Shown: positions 16,746-26,604, numbered from the stretch's first letter. The stretch: 64,000 nucleotides of DNA from Sulfurovum riftiae (GCF_001595645.1 NZ_LNKT01000012.1:62001-126000); one strand, 5' to 3'. Notes: generated by a model not told the origin, from the sequence alone. Numbers and translations are program-made.

Positions 16746-16787
16746 TTGATACATATCAAAGACAAAACACACCTTTTTTACTATAAT
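16746..16787 (+). promoter_or_regulatory. FNR-type promoter of the pentaheme cytochrome
   Basis: A perfect box TTGATACATATCAA (16746-16759) and a consensus -10 TATAAT (16782-16787) give exactly -41.5 spacing from a predicted start at 16794. It is divergent from the NOR promoter, 100 bp away. Confidence 0.8.
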
Positions 16788-16821
16788 CCGCCATTATCTT
16801 TAAAAAAACAAAAGGTTATTC

Positions 16822-17958
16822 ATGAGATCCATAAAAATACTTTCCCTGATGCTGCTGCTGACACTTTTTGCCCAGGCGACGCTGGAGAACACTACCTGTA
16901 AAAAGTGCCACCCGGTGATCTTTCAGGAGTACCAGAACTCCATGCATGCCAAGGCTTCCGTTTTCAAAGACCCTGTCCATAAGGCAGTATGGGACAAGCA
17001 CCCTGCAAAACAGAAGAACAATTACAAATGTGCCAAATGCCATACCCCATCAGACCATGCCCTGATGGAAGGGAAAAGCAAACTGTCTGACAATGCCATA
17101 CAGAAAAGTGAGCCTATCTCCTGCCAGCAGTGTCACAAAATACAGAGTATAGAGAAACATGCCAAAGCCAACAAGAACATCATGAGTACGAAAGAGAAAT
17201 ATTTTTTCTCTGCCAATAAAGCGAGAAAAGGCGAAAAGGTCGTCTTCAAAGAAGAGAAAAGCCTCTTTGGACTCATGACGAAGACAACGGGGTCACCTTA
17301 CCATGATATTGACTACAGTAATGAGAACTTCTATAATGGAGATATGTGTATGGGCTGCCATGCCCACAAACAGAATGGTAAAGGGTTTGTCGTGTGTGAC
17401 CTTGAGGTCAAGCAGAAAAATTCGAAAGAGACCTGCATCTCCTGTCATATGCCCAAGATGAAAGGCTCGCTTGCCAACCAGAAAGAGAGCAGCACCCATG
17501 CCTTCCATGGCGTCAGTATGCATAACGGTACACCGGAAACACTCTCCAGATATGTAAAACTTTCACTTGAAAAAACAGCCAACGGATTTACGGTCGCCAT
17601 TAAGAATGAAGCGACGCATACCCTTTTCCCCCAGCCTCTCAGACTCAATCAGCTCAGAGTGGAGATAGAGAGAGACGGCAAGACCACAACCCTGCCTGCT
17701 CATAATTTCGTACGTGTCATCGGAACTGACGGGAAACCTTCCATGCCGTGGTTGGCAACGGAAGTACTGAAAGACACGACTATCAAGGCACATGAAGCAC
17801 GTAAGATCAATTTTGATATGAGACTGAAAAAAGGGGATGTAGTCACTGTCAGGTTCGGATACTATATCGCCAACCCCAAGGCCGCAAAGAAACTGGATAT
17901 TGAGCAGAAAAGTGCGACGGAGTTCACCGTTCTGACCAAGAAAAGATTCAAGATCTAA
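16822..17958 (+). CDS. Periplasmic pentaheme cytochrome c
   Basis: 378 aa. A signal peptide (about 1-19) is followed by five heme motifs: C26-K-K-C-H, C70-A-K-C-H, C101-Q-Q-C-H, C176-M-G-C-H and C205-I-S-C-H, spaced like cytochrome c554-type multiheme proteins. The C-terminal 150 residues have no heme and look like a beta-sandwich domain. AAAGG precedes the ATG. Divergent from and co-regulated with the NOR-like oxidase, it could act as an electron donor or in NO/hydroxylamine chemistry; this is inference. Its end overlaps the convergent PAP2 gene by 4 bases. Confidence 0.85.
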   Translation: MRSIKILSLMLLLTLFAQATLENTTCKKCHPVIFQEYQNSMHAKASVFKDPVHKAVWDKHPAKQKNNYKCAKCHTPSDHALMEGKSKLSDNAIQKSEPISCQQCHKIQSIEKHAKANKNIMSTKEKYFFSANKARKGEKVVFKEEKSLFGLMTKTTGSPYHDIDYSNENFYNGDMCMGCHAHKQNGKGFVVCDLEVKQKNSKETCISCHMPKMKGSLANQKESSTHAFHGVSMHNGTPETLSRYVKLSLEKTANGFTVAIKNEATHTLFPQPLRLNQLRVEIERDGKTTTLPAHNFVRVIGTDGKPSMPWLATEVLKDTTIKAHEARKINFDMRLKKGDVVTVRFGYYIANPKAAKKLDIEQKSATEFTVLTKKRFKI

Positions 17959-18608
17959 CGTATTCTGTCATCCTCCATTGGAGGATAGAACATAAAGACC
18001 AGTGTAACCCAGAAAAGCCCCAATCCCAGGCCGGCAATGACGTCACTGCTCCAGTGCACGTTCAGATAGACCCTGGTAAAAGCTATCGTCACGGGCCAAA
18101 GTATGCTGGCCAGAAGAAGCAGCACCCGGGGGAGGCCGTCACTGACCTTTTTTCGAAAAATAAAATAAAGCGACAGGGCCAGCACCGTCGCCATGGTCGT
18201 ATGCCCCGAGGGGAACGAATAGGTCACAAGATCGAAGAGCTTCTCATCGGGACGGGCACGCTGAAGTGTGAATTTGAACAGATTGAAGAGCAGTGTGCTC
18301 CCGACAAACGAGAGAAGAAAGAAACGAAGGTCCTGATACCGCTTTTTATACCAGAAGAACATACTGATCCCCGCAAACAGAAGGGTACTGGCTACCACAC
18401 CGTTCAGGTCGGTCACAAAGGTGACCGCCTTTATCCACATTTCCCTCTGCACACCCGACATATACATACTGACCCATTTGTCAACGCGAAGCATTGGACC
18501 GTCGGTCATGACATTCACAAGCATCAGAATAAAAAGGAGTCCTCCCGTCAGATTGAAAAACAGAAGCCAACCATTTTTTTGCAGAAACGCTTTTTTCTTC
18601 ATTCTCAT
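17955..18608 (-). CDS. PAP2-family membrane phosphatase
   Basis: 217 aa with about six helices and the three acid-phosphatase motifs: K-F-T-L-Q-R-A-R-P (near residue 103), P-S-G-H-T-T (near 125) and T-R-V-Y-L-N-V-H-W-S-S-D (near 173). Such enzymes dephosphorylate undecaprenyl diphosphate or phosphatidic/lipid phosphates at the outer face of the membrane. It begins one base after the MscS stop, so it ends the long export operon. The substrate cannot be told from sequence. Confidence 0.85.
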   Translation of the reverse strand: MRMKKKAFLQKNGWLLFFNLTGGLLFILMLVNVMTDGPMLRVDKWVSMYMSGVQREMWIKAVTFVTDLNGVVASTLLFAGISMFFWYKKRYQDLRFFLLSFVGSTLLFNLFKFTLQRARPDEKLFDLVTYSFPSGHTTMATVLALSLYFIFRKKVSDGLPRVLLLLASILWPVTIAFTRVYLNVHWSSDVIAGLGLGLFWVTLVFMFYPPMEDDRIR

Positions 18609-18609
18609 T

Positions 18610-20451
18610 TTAATTCTTTTTCAACACTTCTTTGTCGGTCGATGCTTTGTCAAGCGCTACAGGGAATGTAATCTCTGCATCAACACTGCGTATATGCAGA
18701 TCTCTCTGAGGGAACGGGATCTCGATGTCATTTGCATAGAGAGCATCATAGATCAGTATCAGAAAACGGGAGGTCGTCCGCTTCGGATAGAGAATCTCTT
18801 TTCCTTTGACCCATACAAAGAGCTCGAAATTGACACTGCTCTCTCCCATTTCGGTCATGACCACGCGTGTAAAACGCGTTTTTGTATGGTAAATGTCTTT
18901 GAATCCGCTCTCTTTGACCGCTTTGAGGACAGCATCGATGACCTTCTGCGGTTTGGTACCGTATTTGACCCCGAAGGGGATCTCGAAACGTTTGATATTG
19001 TCATTCATCGTCCAGTTGATCACATTGTTCTGAATAAAATTCTGATTGGGAATGATGACATCAATGTTGGCATTGGTACTGATGGTCGTAGAGCGCATGC
19101 TGATATCGGTCACATGGCCCCTGAGGTTCTCATCGAGTTCTATGTAGTCACCGATCTTGATACTGCGCTCAAGCATCAGAATGATCCCCGATACAAAATT
19201 GGAAACGATATTCTTCAACCCGAAACCGATACCCACGGAAAGTGCTCCGGCAACGATCGCCAGAGAGGAGAGATTAATACCCAGCACTTTCATGGAAGTG
19301 AAGAACGCTATAAAAATAATGAGATAATAAATGGTATTGGCCAGTAATATTCTCGAAGAGACAGTGAATTCACTGTCATCCTCCCGGGCCTTCTGGATGA
19401 TGCGCTTAAAGAAGCCACCGATCAGAAACCCCAAAATAAAAATGACCAGAACGATGAACATATTCATAATATTTACAGGAGTATTATTGATTTCGAAGAG
19501 AGGATGTTTGAGCAGTTTCCAGACGGAATCGACAGTATACTTGACCCCCTGTACCGTCGTGCCGCCAAGTGTGTTCATGATCCCCAGATATTCTCTTTCC
19601 ATATCCTTGAGGAGTTTGATCAGTTCCGGTTTCCCTGAACTATCCTGCCTTTGTTTCAGGATCTTCTGTTCCCAGTCAAGCGCTTTTTGATCCTTTTTCT
19701 GCAGGGCATCGCAAAACAGGAGAAAATCTATCGCTACAAGCTCTTTGGAAATATTTGCATAGATCTGCTGTTCTTTGGATGCATTCTTGCCAAATGCATC
19801 AAGCTGTGCCTCATCACCCAGCAGCTTCAAGCGTTCTTTTTCGATCTGCAATGTTTTAAGTTTCTTTTCCTGGAGAGAATAATAGTCCAGAAGTTTTTTA
19901 CGTGCCTCTCCTAAAGATTTTTCCTGTATTCGGAGTGTTTTTGGCAATTGGTGAAGCAGAGTCTCTATCTGTTCTGCCTCTTGTTCAAACATCTCTATCT
20001 GCTTCTCTAAAGATCTTTTGTTTTTGGCATAAAAAGCATATTGCAGCTGATAGGTCAGCAGCGAAGGGTCCTGGGACATACTGCTGTTTATCTGGCTTTT
20101 AAGTGTTGCCATTTTATCCAAAAGCATCTCTTTCTGTGATTCCAGCTTCTCTTTTTCCGAGAGAATATCGAACCATCCTGACAGTAATGACTTTACCTCT
20201 TTTGGATCTTTTGGCTGGGTGAATGTTTTACGCTTCTTTGCCTGACTGTCCGGCAGGGAAACAAGACTGTTGAGCAGGGCTTTCTGCAACAGCACCTCGC
20301 CACTCTTCGGATCTCTCTTTTCGACCTTTTCCAGCAATGCCGAATAGACAGTTTTGTCTGCCAGAATGAGCGAAGTGTTAAGATCGGCAGCTTGCAACTG
20401 ATGCAAAAGAACAGTGATGAAACACAGCTTCAATATTTTATTCAAATACAT
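18610..20451 (-). CDS. MscS-type mechanosensitive channel with long periplasmic domain
   Basis: 613 aa from the ATG at 20451, which gives a clean signal peptide (L-L-H-Q-L-Q-A near 21). About 300 residues of Lys/Glu-rich coiled coil follow, then membrane helices and the MscS pore segment with S-V-G-I-G-F-G-L-K-N-I-V-S-N-F and the beta domain D-Y-I-E-L-D-E-N-L-R-G-H-V. This resembles MscK-like large channels that release solutes on osmotic shock. The gene follows the ABC-2 permease by 47 bases and is probably in the same transcript. Confidence 0.85.
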   Translation of the reverse strand: MYLNKILKLCFITVLLHQLQAADLNTSLILADKTVYSALLEKVEKRDPKSGEVLLQKALLNSLVSLPDSQAKKRKTFTQPKDPKEVKSLLSGWFDILSEKEKLESQKEMLLDKMATLKSQINSSMSQDPSLLTYQLQYAFYAKNKRSLEKQIEMFEQEAEQIETLLHQLPKTLRIQEKSLGEARKKLLDYYSLQEKKLKTLQIEKERLKLLGDEAQLDAFGKNASKEQQIYANISKELVAIDFLLFCDALQKKDQKALDWEQKILKQRQDSSGKPELIKLLKDMEREYLGIMNTLGGTTVQGVKYTVDSVWKLLKHPLFEINNTPVNIMNMFIVLVIFILGFLIGGFFKRIIQKAREDDSEFTVSSRILLANTIYYLIIFIAFFTSMKVLGINLSSLAIVAGALSVGIGFGLKNIVSNFVSGIILMLERSIKIGDYIELDENLRGHVTDISMRSTTISTNANIDVIIPNQNFIQNNVINWTMNDNIKRFEIPFGVKYGTKPQKVIDAVLKAVKESGFKDIYHTKTRFTRVVMTEMGESSVNFELFVWVKGKEILYPKRTTSRFLILIYDALYANDIEIPFPQRDLHIRSVDAEITFPVALDKASTDKEVLKKN

Positions 20452-20498
20452 TATCCTCTCTCTCAAACTATCTGGCATCATTATACCCTATACTCACA

Positions 20499-21578
20499 TT
20501 AAAACAATTTCCCTATCTTTCTGAAACCGTACCAGTAGAGTACACTTCCCAAAAGAAGTACGCCGGCAAAATAGGGCCAGAGATCTGCAAATGCCGTACC
20601 CCGGTAGAAGATACTCTCACACCCCTCGATATAGTAACGCAGCGGAGAGATCAGTGAGAGCTTTTCGAGTACCGGATGCATCGCGTGTATCGGTGTCCAG
20701 GCACCGCTGAGGAAGATCAGCGGCATCATGATGATCATGGAGAGCTGTGCCACCTGAAGAATACTCTTGGAGACCGCTGCTACGAACAGTCCGATACCCG
20801 CACTTGTAAAGATATAAAAGAACGTTAGAAGGAAAAAAGCCCAGAACGAACCGTTCATCGGCATATTGAAACTGCCGAAAAGCACGAAGCCTACACAGAT
20901 GATGGTACCCAGCAGCACAATGATCACCTGTGAAAAACTTTTGGCAAGAATGGTCAGGCGCGGATCGATAGGCATCAGCATCATGATATCCCATGTCCCC
21001 TCCTCCTTCTCTTTGACGAATACCATTGCCGGCAGCAGGATGGAGAGCATCGTGATCACCGAGAGCATCTCGCTGAGTGCCATGAACGTATGGTTGTCCG
21101 CATTCTCGTTGAAGAGCTTGTGCGCTTTGAGCGCCACAGGGAAGTCCACGCTGTTGAAATCCATAACGATATTCTGAAGATACCCCAGTGTCGTGAAACT
21201 CTGCGAAGCGGCCGTGGCATCCAGAAGAACGTTCATGACCGCTTCTTTTCCCTCTCTGTAATGCTTCTCAAACGCCTCATCAAAAACGATCCCTACCAGA
21301 ATCTTTTTGTTGAAGATCGCATCGCTGAGTGCCTGCTGGGAAAGAAAACGCTGTGGCGCGACGAATTCAGGCCCATGCAGGCGGGTAAGTATCTTCTGGC
21401 TGACCCCTCCTCCTGTCTCATCCACATAGCCAATGGCGACATTTCTGGGTTTGATCTGCATCCCCGCCCCTGCAATATAGACATCCAGCGTGAAAGAGTA
21501 GAGCACTACGGCAAGCAATCCCCATGAACGCAGAAAGCTGATCAGTTCCTTTGCAACAATCGTCAGAAAGATACGCAT
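20499..21578 (-). CDS. ABC-2 type permease (second)
   Basis: 359 aa membrane protein of the YhhJ/YbhR type: one N-terminal helix, a periplasmic domain of about 140 residues, then five helices with K-E-K-E-E-G-T-W-D-I-M-M-L near residue 195, the ABC-2 coupling signature. It shares a single base with the preceding permease gene. With that permease and the double ATPase it should form a drug or macromolecule exporter linked to the HlyD-type adaptor upstream. Confidence 0.87.
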   Translation of the reverse strand: MRIFLTIVAKELISFLRSWGLLAVVLYSFTLDVYIAGAGMQIKPRNVAIGYVDETGGGVSQKILTRLHGPEFVAPQRFLSQQALSDAIFNKKILVGIVFDEAFEKHYREGKEAVMNVLLDATAASQSFTTLGYLQNIVMDFNSVDFPVALKAHKLFNENADNHTFMALSEMLSVITMLSILLPAMVFVKEKEEGTWDIMMLMPIDPRLTILAKSFSQVIIVLLGTIICVGFVLFGSFNMPMNGSFWAFFLLTFFYIFTSAGIGLFVAAVSKSILQVAQLSMIIMMPLIFLSGAWTPIHAMHPVLEKLSLISPLRYYIEGCESIFYRGTAFADLWPYFAGVLLLGSVLYWYGFRKIGKLF

Positions 21579-22693
21579 TATTTCAACTCCTTTTTCAAAA
21601 AGAGTGTACCAAGCAGAAGCAGTGTGGCGCCATAGAGTACGAGGATCCCGAGGTAGAGCCGGTTCGTCGGAGAGTCCAGCCCCTCACCTATCAGAAAGGC
21701 ATCATAGAGTATATGGTTGTAATACATCACCGGAAACATGTGCGCTTCGATATAGGATTCATGGTCCATCGCGGAGATAGGCAGGATGATCCCCGAATAG
21801 AGAAAGCCCGGCAGCAGCGTGACGATCACCGTGATGACCACGGCTGCGATCTGGGAGCGTGTTACGATGGAGATCAGCATTCCTATCCCCAGACTGATGA
21901 GAATGTAGAGCTCACTGCTCACCCAATAAAGGGCAAAGCTCCCCCGGAAGGGGACTTCAAAGAGCCAGGTCGCCCAGAGAAAAAGAATGAAAATGTTCAC
22001 CGAATGGAGCAAAAAGACCGGCGTGAGTTTGGCCAGTATGAACTCATGCTTCCGGATGGGCGATGCATAGAAGTTGAAAATAGTCCCCCTCTCCTTTTCC
22101 TTGACGATCAGAAGCGCCGAGAGTATGGCCGGAGCGACCAGCAGTACCAGTCCGATCAGGCCGGGCACCATTGCATTCTCATCCCGCATCGCCTGATTGA
22201 AAAGGTTGCGGCTGTTGATCGTAATGAGCGCATTCTGTGAGCGCTTCTGTCCCACTTCGGAGGCTGCCTGCAGAATGACCCCCTGTACATAGCTCTCCAT
22301 CGTTGTTGCACGTGTGGGGAAAGCAGCATCTATAAAAAGCCCTATCTCCGTCTTTTGTCCATGTATCAGCCGTTTTTCAAAGGAGGAAGGAATAATGAGT
22401 ATCATCTCCGCCTTGGCCTGCTTGATCAGGTGCAGGGCTTCCTTCTCCGATATCTGCATCACCATCGGATCGAAATATTTTGAATCTTCGAACTTGGAGG
22501 TCAAAAGCTGCGAATAGTGGCTCTGGTCATTATCGAGAATAACGATCCGTGCATGGGTGACCTCCATACGGATACCGTAGCCAAAAAGAAGCAATATCAT
22601 CGAAGGCATCAGATAGACCATGATGATCAGACGGGTACGGAACAGCTCGGTAAGCTCTTTGAGGATATAGGCTTTGATCACACCGGCTCTCAT
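21578..22693 (-). CDS. ABC-2 type permease (first)
   Basis: 371 aa, same architecture as the next gene: an N-terminal helix, a large extracytoplasmic region, then a membrane block with K-E-K-E-R-G-T-I-F-N-F-Y-A-S-P-I near residue 203. It resembles YbhS. The start overlaps the ATPase stop in ATGA. Two different permeases suggest a heterodimeric transporter of the YbhFSR class. Confidence 0.87.
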   Translation of the reverse strand: MRAGVIKAYILKELTELFRTRLIIMVYLMPSMILLLFGYGIRMEVTHARIVILDNDQSHYSQLLTSKFEDSKYFDPMVMQISEKEALHLIKQAKAEMILIIPSSFEKRLIHGQKTEIGLFIDAAFPTRATTMESYVQGVILQAASEVGQKRSQNALITINSRNLFNQAMRDENAMVPGLIGLVLLVAPAILSALLIVKEKERGTIFNFYASPIRKHEFILAKLTPVFLLHSVNIFILFLWATWLFEVPFRGSFALYWVSSELYILISLGIGMLISIVTRSQIAAVVITVIVTLLPGFLYSGIILPISAMDHESYIEAHMFPVMYYNHILYDAFLIGEGLDSPTNRLYLGILVLYGATLLLLGTLFLKKELK

Positions 22694-24309
22694 TGGTAAT
22701 ACTCCATAAAGATCTCTTCGAAATTCCCGGCGTTCGGGTGTGCTGCATAGAGTTCATCCACAAATGCATCCGCTACTTTCACACCCTCTTTGAGCAGGAC
22801 CACCCTGTCACAGTATTCCGCTTCGCTCATATAGTGTGTGGTGATCAGAATGGAGATCCCCCACTTCTCCTTGAGAAGCTCCATGATCTGCCAGAACTGT
22901 GCCCTGGCAATGGTATCAACTCCCGATGTCGGTTCGTCCAGAAAAAGGATCACCGGCTCATGCAGCAGGGCCGCAGTGATGGAGAAACGCTGATTGATCC
23001 CCAGAGGCAGCTCTCCCGGAAGGGTATCCATATACTGTCCATATCCCAGGGCAGAAGCATACTTCTCTATACGTTCGAGCGCTGTTTTGGGATCAATGCG
23101 ATGCATCTGTGCGAAATAGCGCAGGTTCTCCCGCACGGTCATATCCTTATAGAGGGCAAAGTGCTGGCTGACATAGCCGATCTTCGATTTGAGCTCGCGC
23201 CGGTCCTCCCCGCTCCGTATTGGTTTTTCCAGAAGATAGAGTTCCCCCTCGTCCATCGCATACAGTCCCAGAAGCATTTTGATGAAGGTCGTTTTCCCGG
23301 CCCCGTTCGCTCCCAGAAGTCCGACGATCTGGGCACGGCGCAACTGCATATCAATATGATCGTTGGCGACAAAAGCACCAAAGCGCTTTGTCAGGCCTTT
23401 TGCCTCCATCACGACTTTGGGAATTACCCTTTCATTCCTGCGGGCCGCTATCTGCATTTGGGAAGGGGTCTCTCCTTTCTTCAACGCATTGACGAAAAAG
23501 AGTGCTTCAAGTGTCGGTTCCGCATGGGGAGAGGGAAGGGGCTGCAGGGAATAGCTCCGTCCGTCAAAGGAGAAACAGGCCATGGATCTCTCACATGCCG
23601 TCTCCGCATACGTATAGGGCCTGACCGAATCGATCAGCGATCTGCTGTCCCCTCCTGCTATGATCTCCCCCTCATCGAAGAGGAAGATCCTGTCCATCTT
23701 GGCCGCTTCCTGCATATAGGCGGTACTCACCAGCACGATCGTCCCTTCGCTTCTGCGGATCTCATCGAGTATCTCCCACAGTTCCTGCCGACTGAGCGGA
23801 TCGACCCCGGTCGTCGGTTCGTCAAGTATCAACAGCCTGGGGCGGTGCAGCAGGGTGCAGATAAGGGAGAGTTTCTGCATCATCCCTCCGCTGAGCTTTC
23901 CCGCTTCCCGGTCAACAAAATCGCTCAATCCCGCCATATGCAGCAGCTTTTGGCGGTATGCTTTGAATGCATCATCCTGCTTCACATTCCTGATATCGGC
24001 AAAAAACTGCAAATGTTCTCCTACGGTCAGAGGGTCGTAGAGCACCAGCCCGATCCCCTGGGGCATCAGTCCTATCTCTTTTTTGAATTTCTCTGCCTCT
24101 TTGGGAGAGTGGAAAGCCTCTCCCTTGTAAACGATCTCCCCTTCAAACCGTCCCACGCCTGCAACAGCATGCATCAACGAACTCTTCCCCGCACCATCCG
24201 CACCGATGAAGCCGATGATCTCCCCTGCATCGGCATGGAAACTCACTGCTTTGAGTGCTGTTGTGTTCTTGTAGGAGACCGACACATTTTTGACCTCAAG
24301 CCCGGACAT
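22690..24309 (-). CDS. Double-domain ABC transporter ATPase (YbhF-like)
   Basis: 539 aa with two nucleotide-binding domains. Domain 1: Walker A G-A-D-G-A-G-K-S-S near 36, signature L-S-G-G-M near 140, Walker B L-L-I-L-D-E-P near 158. Domain 2: G-A-N-G-A-G-K-T-T near 333 and V-I-L-F-L-D-E-P near 457. The second signature is degraded (L-P-L-G-I-N-Q-R in place of L-S-G-G-x-x-Q-R), while the first lacks the usual Gln. It powers the two ABC-2 permeases downstream; its start lies inside the MFS gene (14-base overlap). Confidence 0.9.
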   Translation of the reverse strand: MSGLEVKNVSVSYKNTTALKAVSFHADAGEIIGFIGADGAGKSSLMHAVAGVGRFEGEIVYKGEAFHSPKEAEKFKKEIGLMPQGIGLVLYDPLTVGEHLQFFADIRNVKQDDAFKAYRQKLLHMAGLSDFVDREAGKLSGGMMQKLSLICTLLHRPRLLILDEPTTGVDPLSRQELWEILDEIRRSEGTIVLVSTAYMQEAAKMDRIFLFDEGEIIAGGDSRSLIDSVRPYTYAETACERSMACFSFDGRSYSLQPLPSPHAEPTLEALFFVNALKKGETPSQMQIAARRNERVIPKVVMEAKGLTKRFGAFVANDHIDMQLRRAQIVGLLGANGAGKTTFIKMLLGLYAMDEGELYLLEKPIRSGEDRRELKSKIGYVSQHFALYKDMTVRENLRYFAQMHRIDPKTALERIEKYASALGYGQYMDTLPGELPLGINQRFSITAALLHEPVILFLDEPTSGVDTIARAQFWQIMELLKEKWGISILITTHYMSEAEYCDRVVLLKEGVKVADAFVDELYAAHPNAGNFEEIFMEYYQ

Positions 24310-25450
24310 GGCGGCTCCCTATGAAAAGCAGGCTCAGCAGCACGGTTCCCGTCAGAGAGAAAAGCAGTGCCGATGACATCCCGAAATACTCCCAGATCAT
24401 ACCGCTGACATAGGCGCCTACAGCACCGAACAGTGCCACACCGGCATAGAAAACACCGTATACGGAGCCTCTGTTATCAGCGTTCTGGGAGATAAAGGCA
24501 CGGTTGGCATTGACCGAGGCCACGGTAAACAGGCCCAGGAACGCATAGGCGATCCAGGTCAAATGCGGATCCTGCAGATAGAGAAGCCCCTGGGCAGCTG
24601 CACCACATGCATAGGCAAAAACAAGCACACGCCTGGCACCGAATCTGTCGATGAAAACACCGAAACCGTAACTGGTCAGGGTCTGCACACCTGCGGAAAC
24701 GGCAAAGAGCAAAGGAATGACGGTTGTAGCGATGCCTACTTCCTTGGCCTGCATCGTAAAAAAAGCGTCACTGAAGACAAAAAGAAGAAAGAGGAAATAG
24801 AAGAGAAGCGATGCGATCGTCTTTTTGTCCTTCTCTGTCAGGGTGAAGGCCTGTTTGAGAACACGTTTTGGCCGGGGGATGTCCTGCACGAAAAAAGCGA
24901 CCAGGACAAGCCCGATGATACCGGGTATCAGCGTAGCATAAAAAATGTTCCGCATGACCGATTCGCTCTGTCCAAAAACCCAAAGCAGGCCAAAGAGGAG
25001 CAAAATTCCGCTGAGCTCTCCGGCAATATCCAGCATCTTGTGAAAGCCGAATGTCTTTCCCGAAGCATTGGCATGACTGTACTCGGAGATCATCAGGTCT
25101 TTGGGTGCAGAACGCAGTCCCTTGCCCACTCTCTCGAAAGCTTTGAGCAGTGCGATGCTCTGGTAGCCGTGTGTTGCCCCTATGAGAGGTTTGCTCAAAG
25201 CGGAAAGGGCATACCCTCCGACAACAAGCGGTTTGACGATACCATAACGGTCCGAAAGATACCCCGAGAGAAGACGCAGTGCATAGGAGATGAAAGTGGC
25301 AACGGCAACAATAATACCCAGTTTGTCCATGCCCTCATGCAGGACGACAACGACAAAAATAGGCAGAATGGGGTTGATCATGGCTGAGGCCATATCGGTA
25401 AAAAAACTGACCCAGCCCAGCATCAGTACATTTCTATCGATCGTTTTCAC
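24296..25450 (-). CDS. Major facilitator superfamily transporter
   Basis: 384 aa with 11-12 helices; the loop 2-3 motif reads G-Y-L-S-D-R-Y-G (near residue 63), the MFS signature G-x-x-x-D-R-x-G. It is nested between the adaptor and the ATPase genes with overlaps on both sides (ATGA with the HlyD gene, 14 bases with the ATPase). An MFS pump inside a YbhF-type ABC operon is unusual, and whether both use the same adaptor is unknown. The substrate cannot be predicted. Confidence 0.85.
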   Translation of the reverse strand: MKTIDRNVLMLGWVSFFTDMASAMINPILPIFVVVVLHEGMDKLGIIVAVATFISYALRLLSGYLSDRYGIVKPLVVGGYALSALSKPLIGATHGYQSIALLKAFERVGKGLRSAPKDLMISEYSHANASGKTFGFHKMLDIAGELSGILLLFGLLWVFGQSESVMRNIFYATLIPGIIGLVLVAFFVQDIPRPKRVLKQAFTLTEKDKKTIASLLFYFLFLLFVFSDAFFTMQAKEVGIATTVIPLLFAVSAGVQTLTSYGFGVFIDRFGARRVLVFAYACGAAAQGLLYLQDPHLTWIAYAFLGLFTVASVNANRAFISQNADNRGSVYGVFYAGVALFGAVGAYVSGMIWEYFGMSSALLFSLTGTVLLSLLFIGSRHVRA

Positions 25451-26604
25451 AATACCGGGATCTCATTCAGTGAGGTCGGGAGTCCCTGCCCGTCGAGTGA
25501 TACGACACCGATGGCGGGGATCCCGAGTTTGAGAAGCGGGTCAGGTTCGATCGGCTTGAGATGCACAGCGAAAACCCGCTGAATGCGGTCTGAACGGACA
25601 CTGACCTCCTTGGGGGTGAATTCTGCTTTCTGCGCAATGCGCACCACTTTTGCCTTTATAGGACGATCCGGCCAGGCATCAAGGAAAATGACCGCCTTGT
25701 CACCCACCCTGATCTTCCCGTTCTGCATCGTATCGACAAAGATCTTCAGATAGAGGGAACGGGGGTCTATCAGCGTGGCCACAGGCATGCCTGCACCGAT
25801 GACCTCTCCCTCATTGGCGATCTTCTCTACCGTATACCCGTCGACAGGCGACTTCAGTGTCATTTCCGAGATCATCGCTGCCACCTCATCTTTTGAAGCT
25901 TCCAGCGCCCGGATGCCTGCCTCTTTGGAGGCGATCTCCGTTTTAATGGACAGAAGCTCCTGCTGTGATGCCTCAGCTTCATGCAAATTCGCTTGCGCAA
26001 GATCCACCGCCGCTTTGGCTTCTTCAAGCTGTGCCCGAAGCGCTTCGAGCTTTTTCTGCTCTGTTTCCAGCTTGAGCCTGGAGAGTTCAAAGGTATGCGC
26101 ATCGATGCTCTTGTCTTTAAAAAGGAACTGAGAACGCTTGTGATCCCTTTTGGCCTGTGCATATATATCTTCCTGTATGAGGATATTGTCCTGCAGGGCT
26201 TCAAGTGCTGCCTGAGAGGAGGCAAGTCCCGCTTTGGCTTTCTCCAGTGCCAGGGGTATGGTCTCATCTGCGATCTTTGCTTTGATCTTCCTGGCATCAA
26301 GCATCCTCTTCTCCGCCTCGATTCGGGCTTCTATCTGCACTTTTTTCGCTTCCTGTTCCCTGTTCCCCAGCACGGCAACGATCATTCCTTTTTTGACAAC
26401 AAGCCCGTCTTCGACAAATACCTTTTCCAGCCTGCCCGGATATTTGGTATTGAGATTGATCAGCTCTCCATCAATACGACCCGTTCCTTCCACCAGGTTC
26501 TCCGGCAGTATCCTGGGATGCAATTTCTGATAGATCATTGCTGCTGCCCCGACAACAAGCAGCGCAGCTATCATGCCTATCCAGTATTTTTTTACTTTCT
26601 GCAT
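25447..26604 (-). CDS. HlyD-family membrane fusion protein
   Basis: 385 aa periplasmic adaptor: one N-terminal helix (about 10-26), a split lipoyl domain (G-R-L-E-K-V-F-V-E-D-G-L-V-V-K near 57 and S-P-V-D-G-Y-T-V near 253) around a long alpha hairpin (80-245), then a beta barrel. It heads the operon HlyD, MFS, ABC ATPase, two permeases, MscS, PAP2. YbhG is the E. coli counterpart. GGGAAAGA precedes the ATG. Confidence 0.9.
   Translation of the reverse strand: MQKVKKYWIGMIAALLVVGAAAMIYQKLHPRILPENLVEGTGRIDGELINLNTKYPGRLEKVFVEDGLVVKKGMIVAVLGNREQEAKKVQIEARIEAEKRMLDARKIKAKIADETIPLALEKAKAGLASSQAALEALQDNILIQEDIYAQAKRDHKRSQFLFKDKSIDAHTFELSRLKLETEQKKLEALRAQLEEAKAAVDLAQANLHEAEASQQELLSIKTEIASKEAGIRALEASKDEVAAMISEMTLKSPVDGYTVEKIANEGEVIGAGMPVATLIDPRSLYLKIFVDTMQNGKIRVGDKAVIFLDAWPDRPIKAKVVRIAQKAEFTPKEVSVRSDRIQRVFAVHLKPIEPDPLLKLGIPAIGVVSLDGQGLPTSLNEIPVL

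Noticed and set aside
22693-24324. 543-codon open frame on the plus strand opposite the ABC ATPase
   Set aside because: It is antisense to a clear two-domain ATPase, rich in His, Arg and Pro as in shadow frames, and shows no domain motif.
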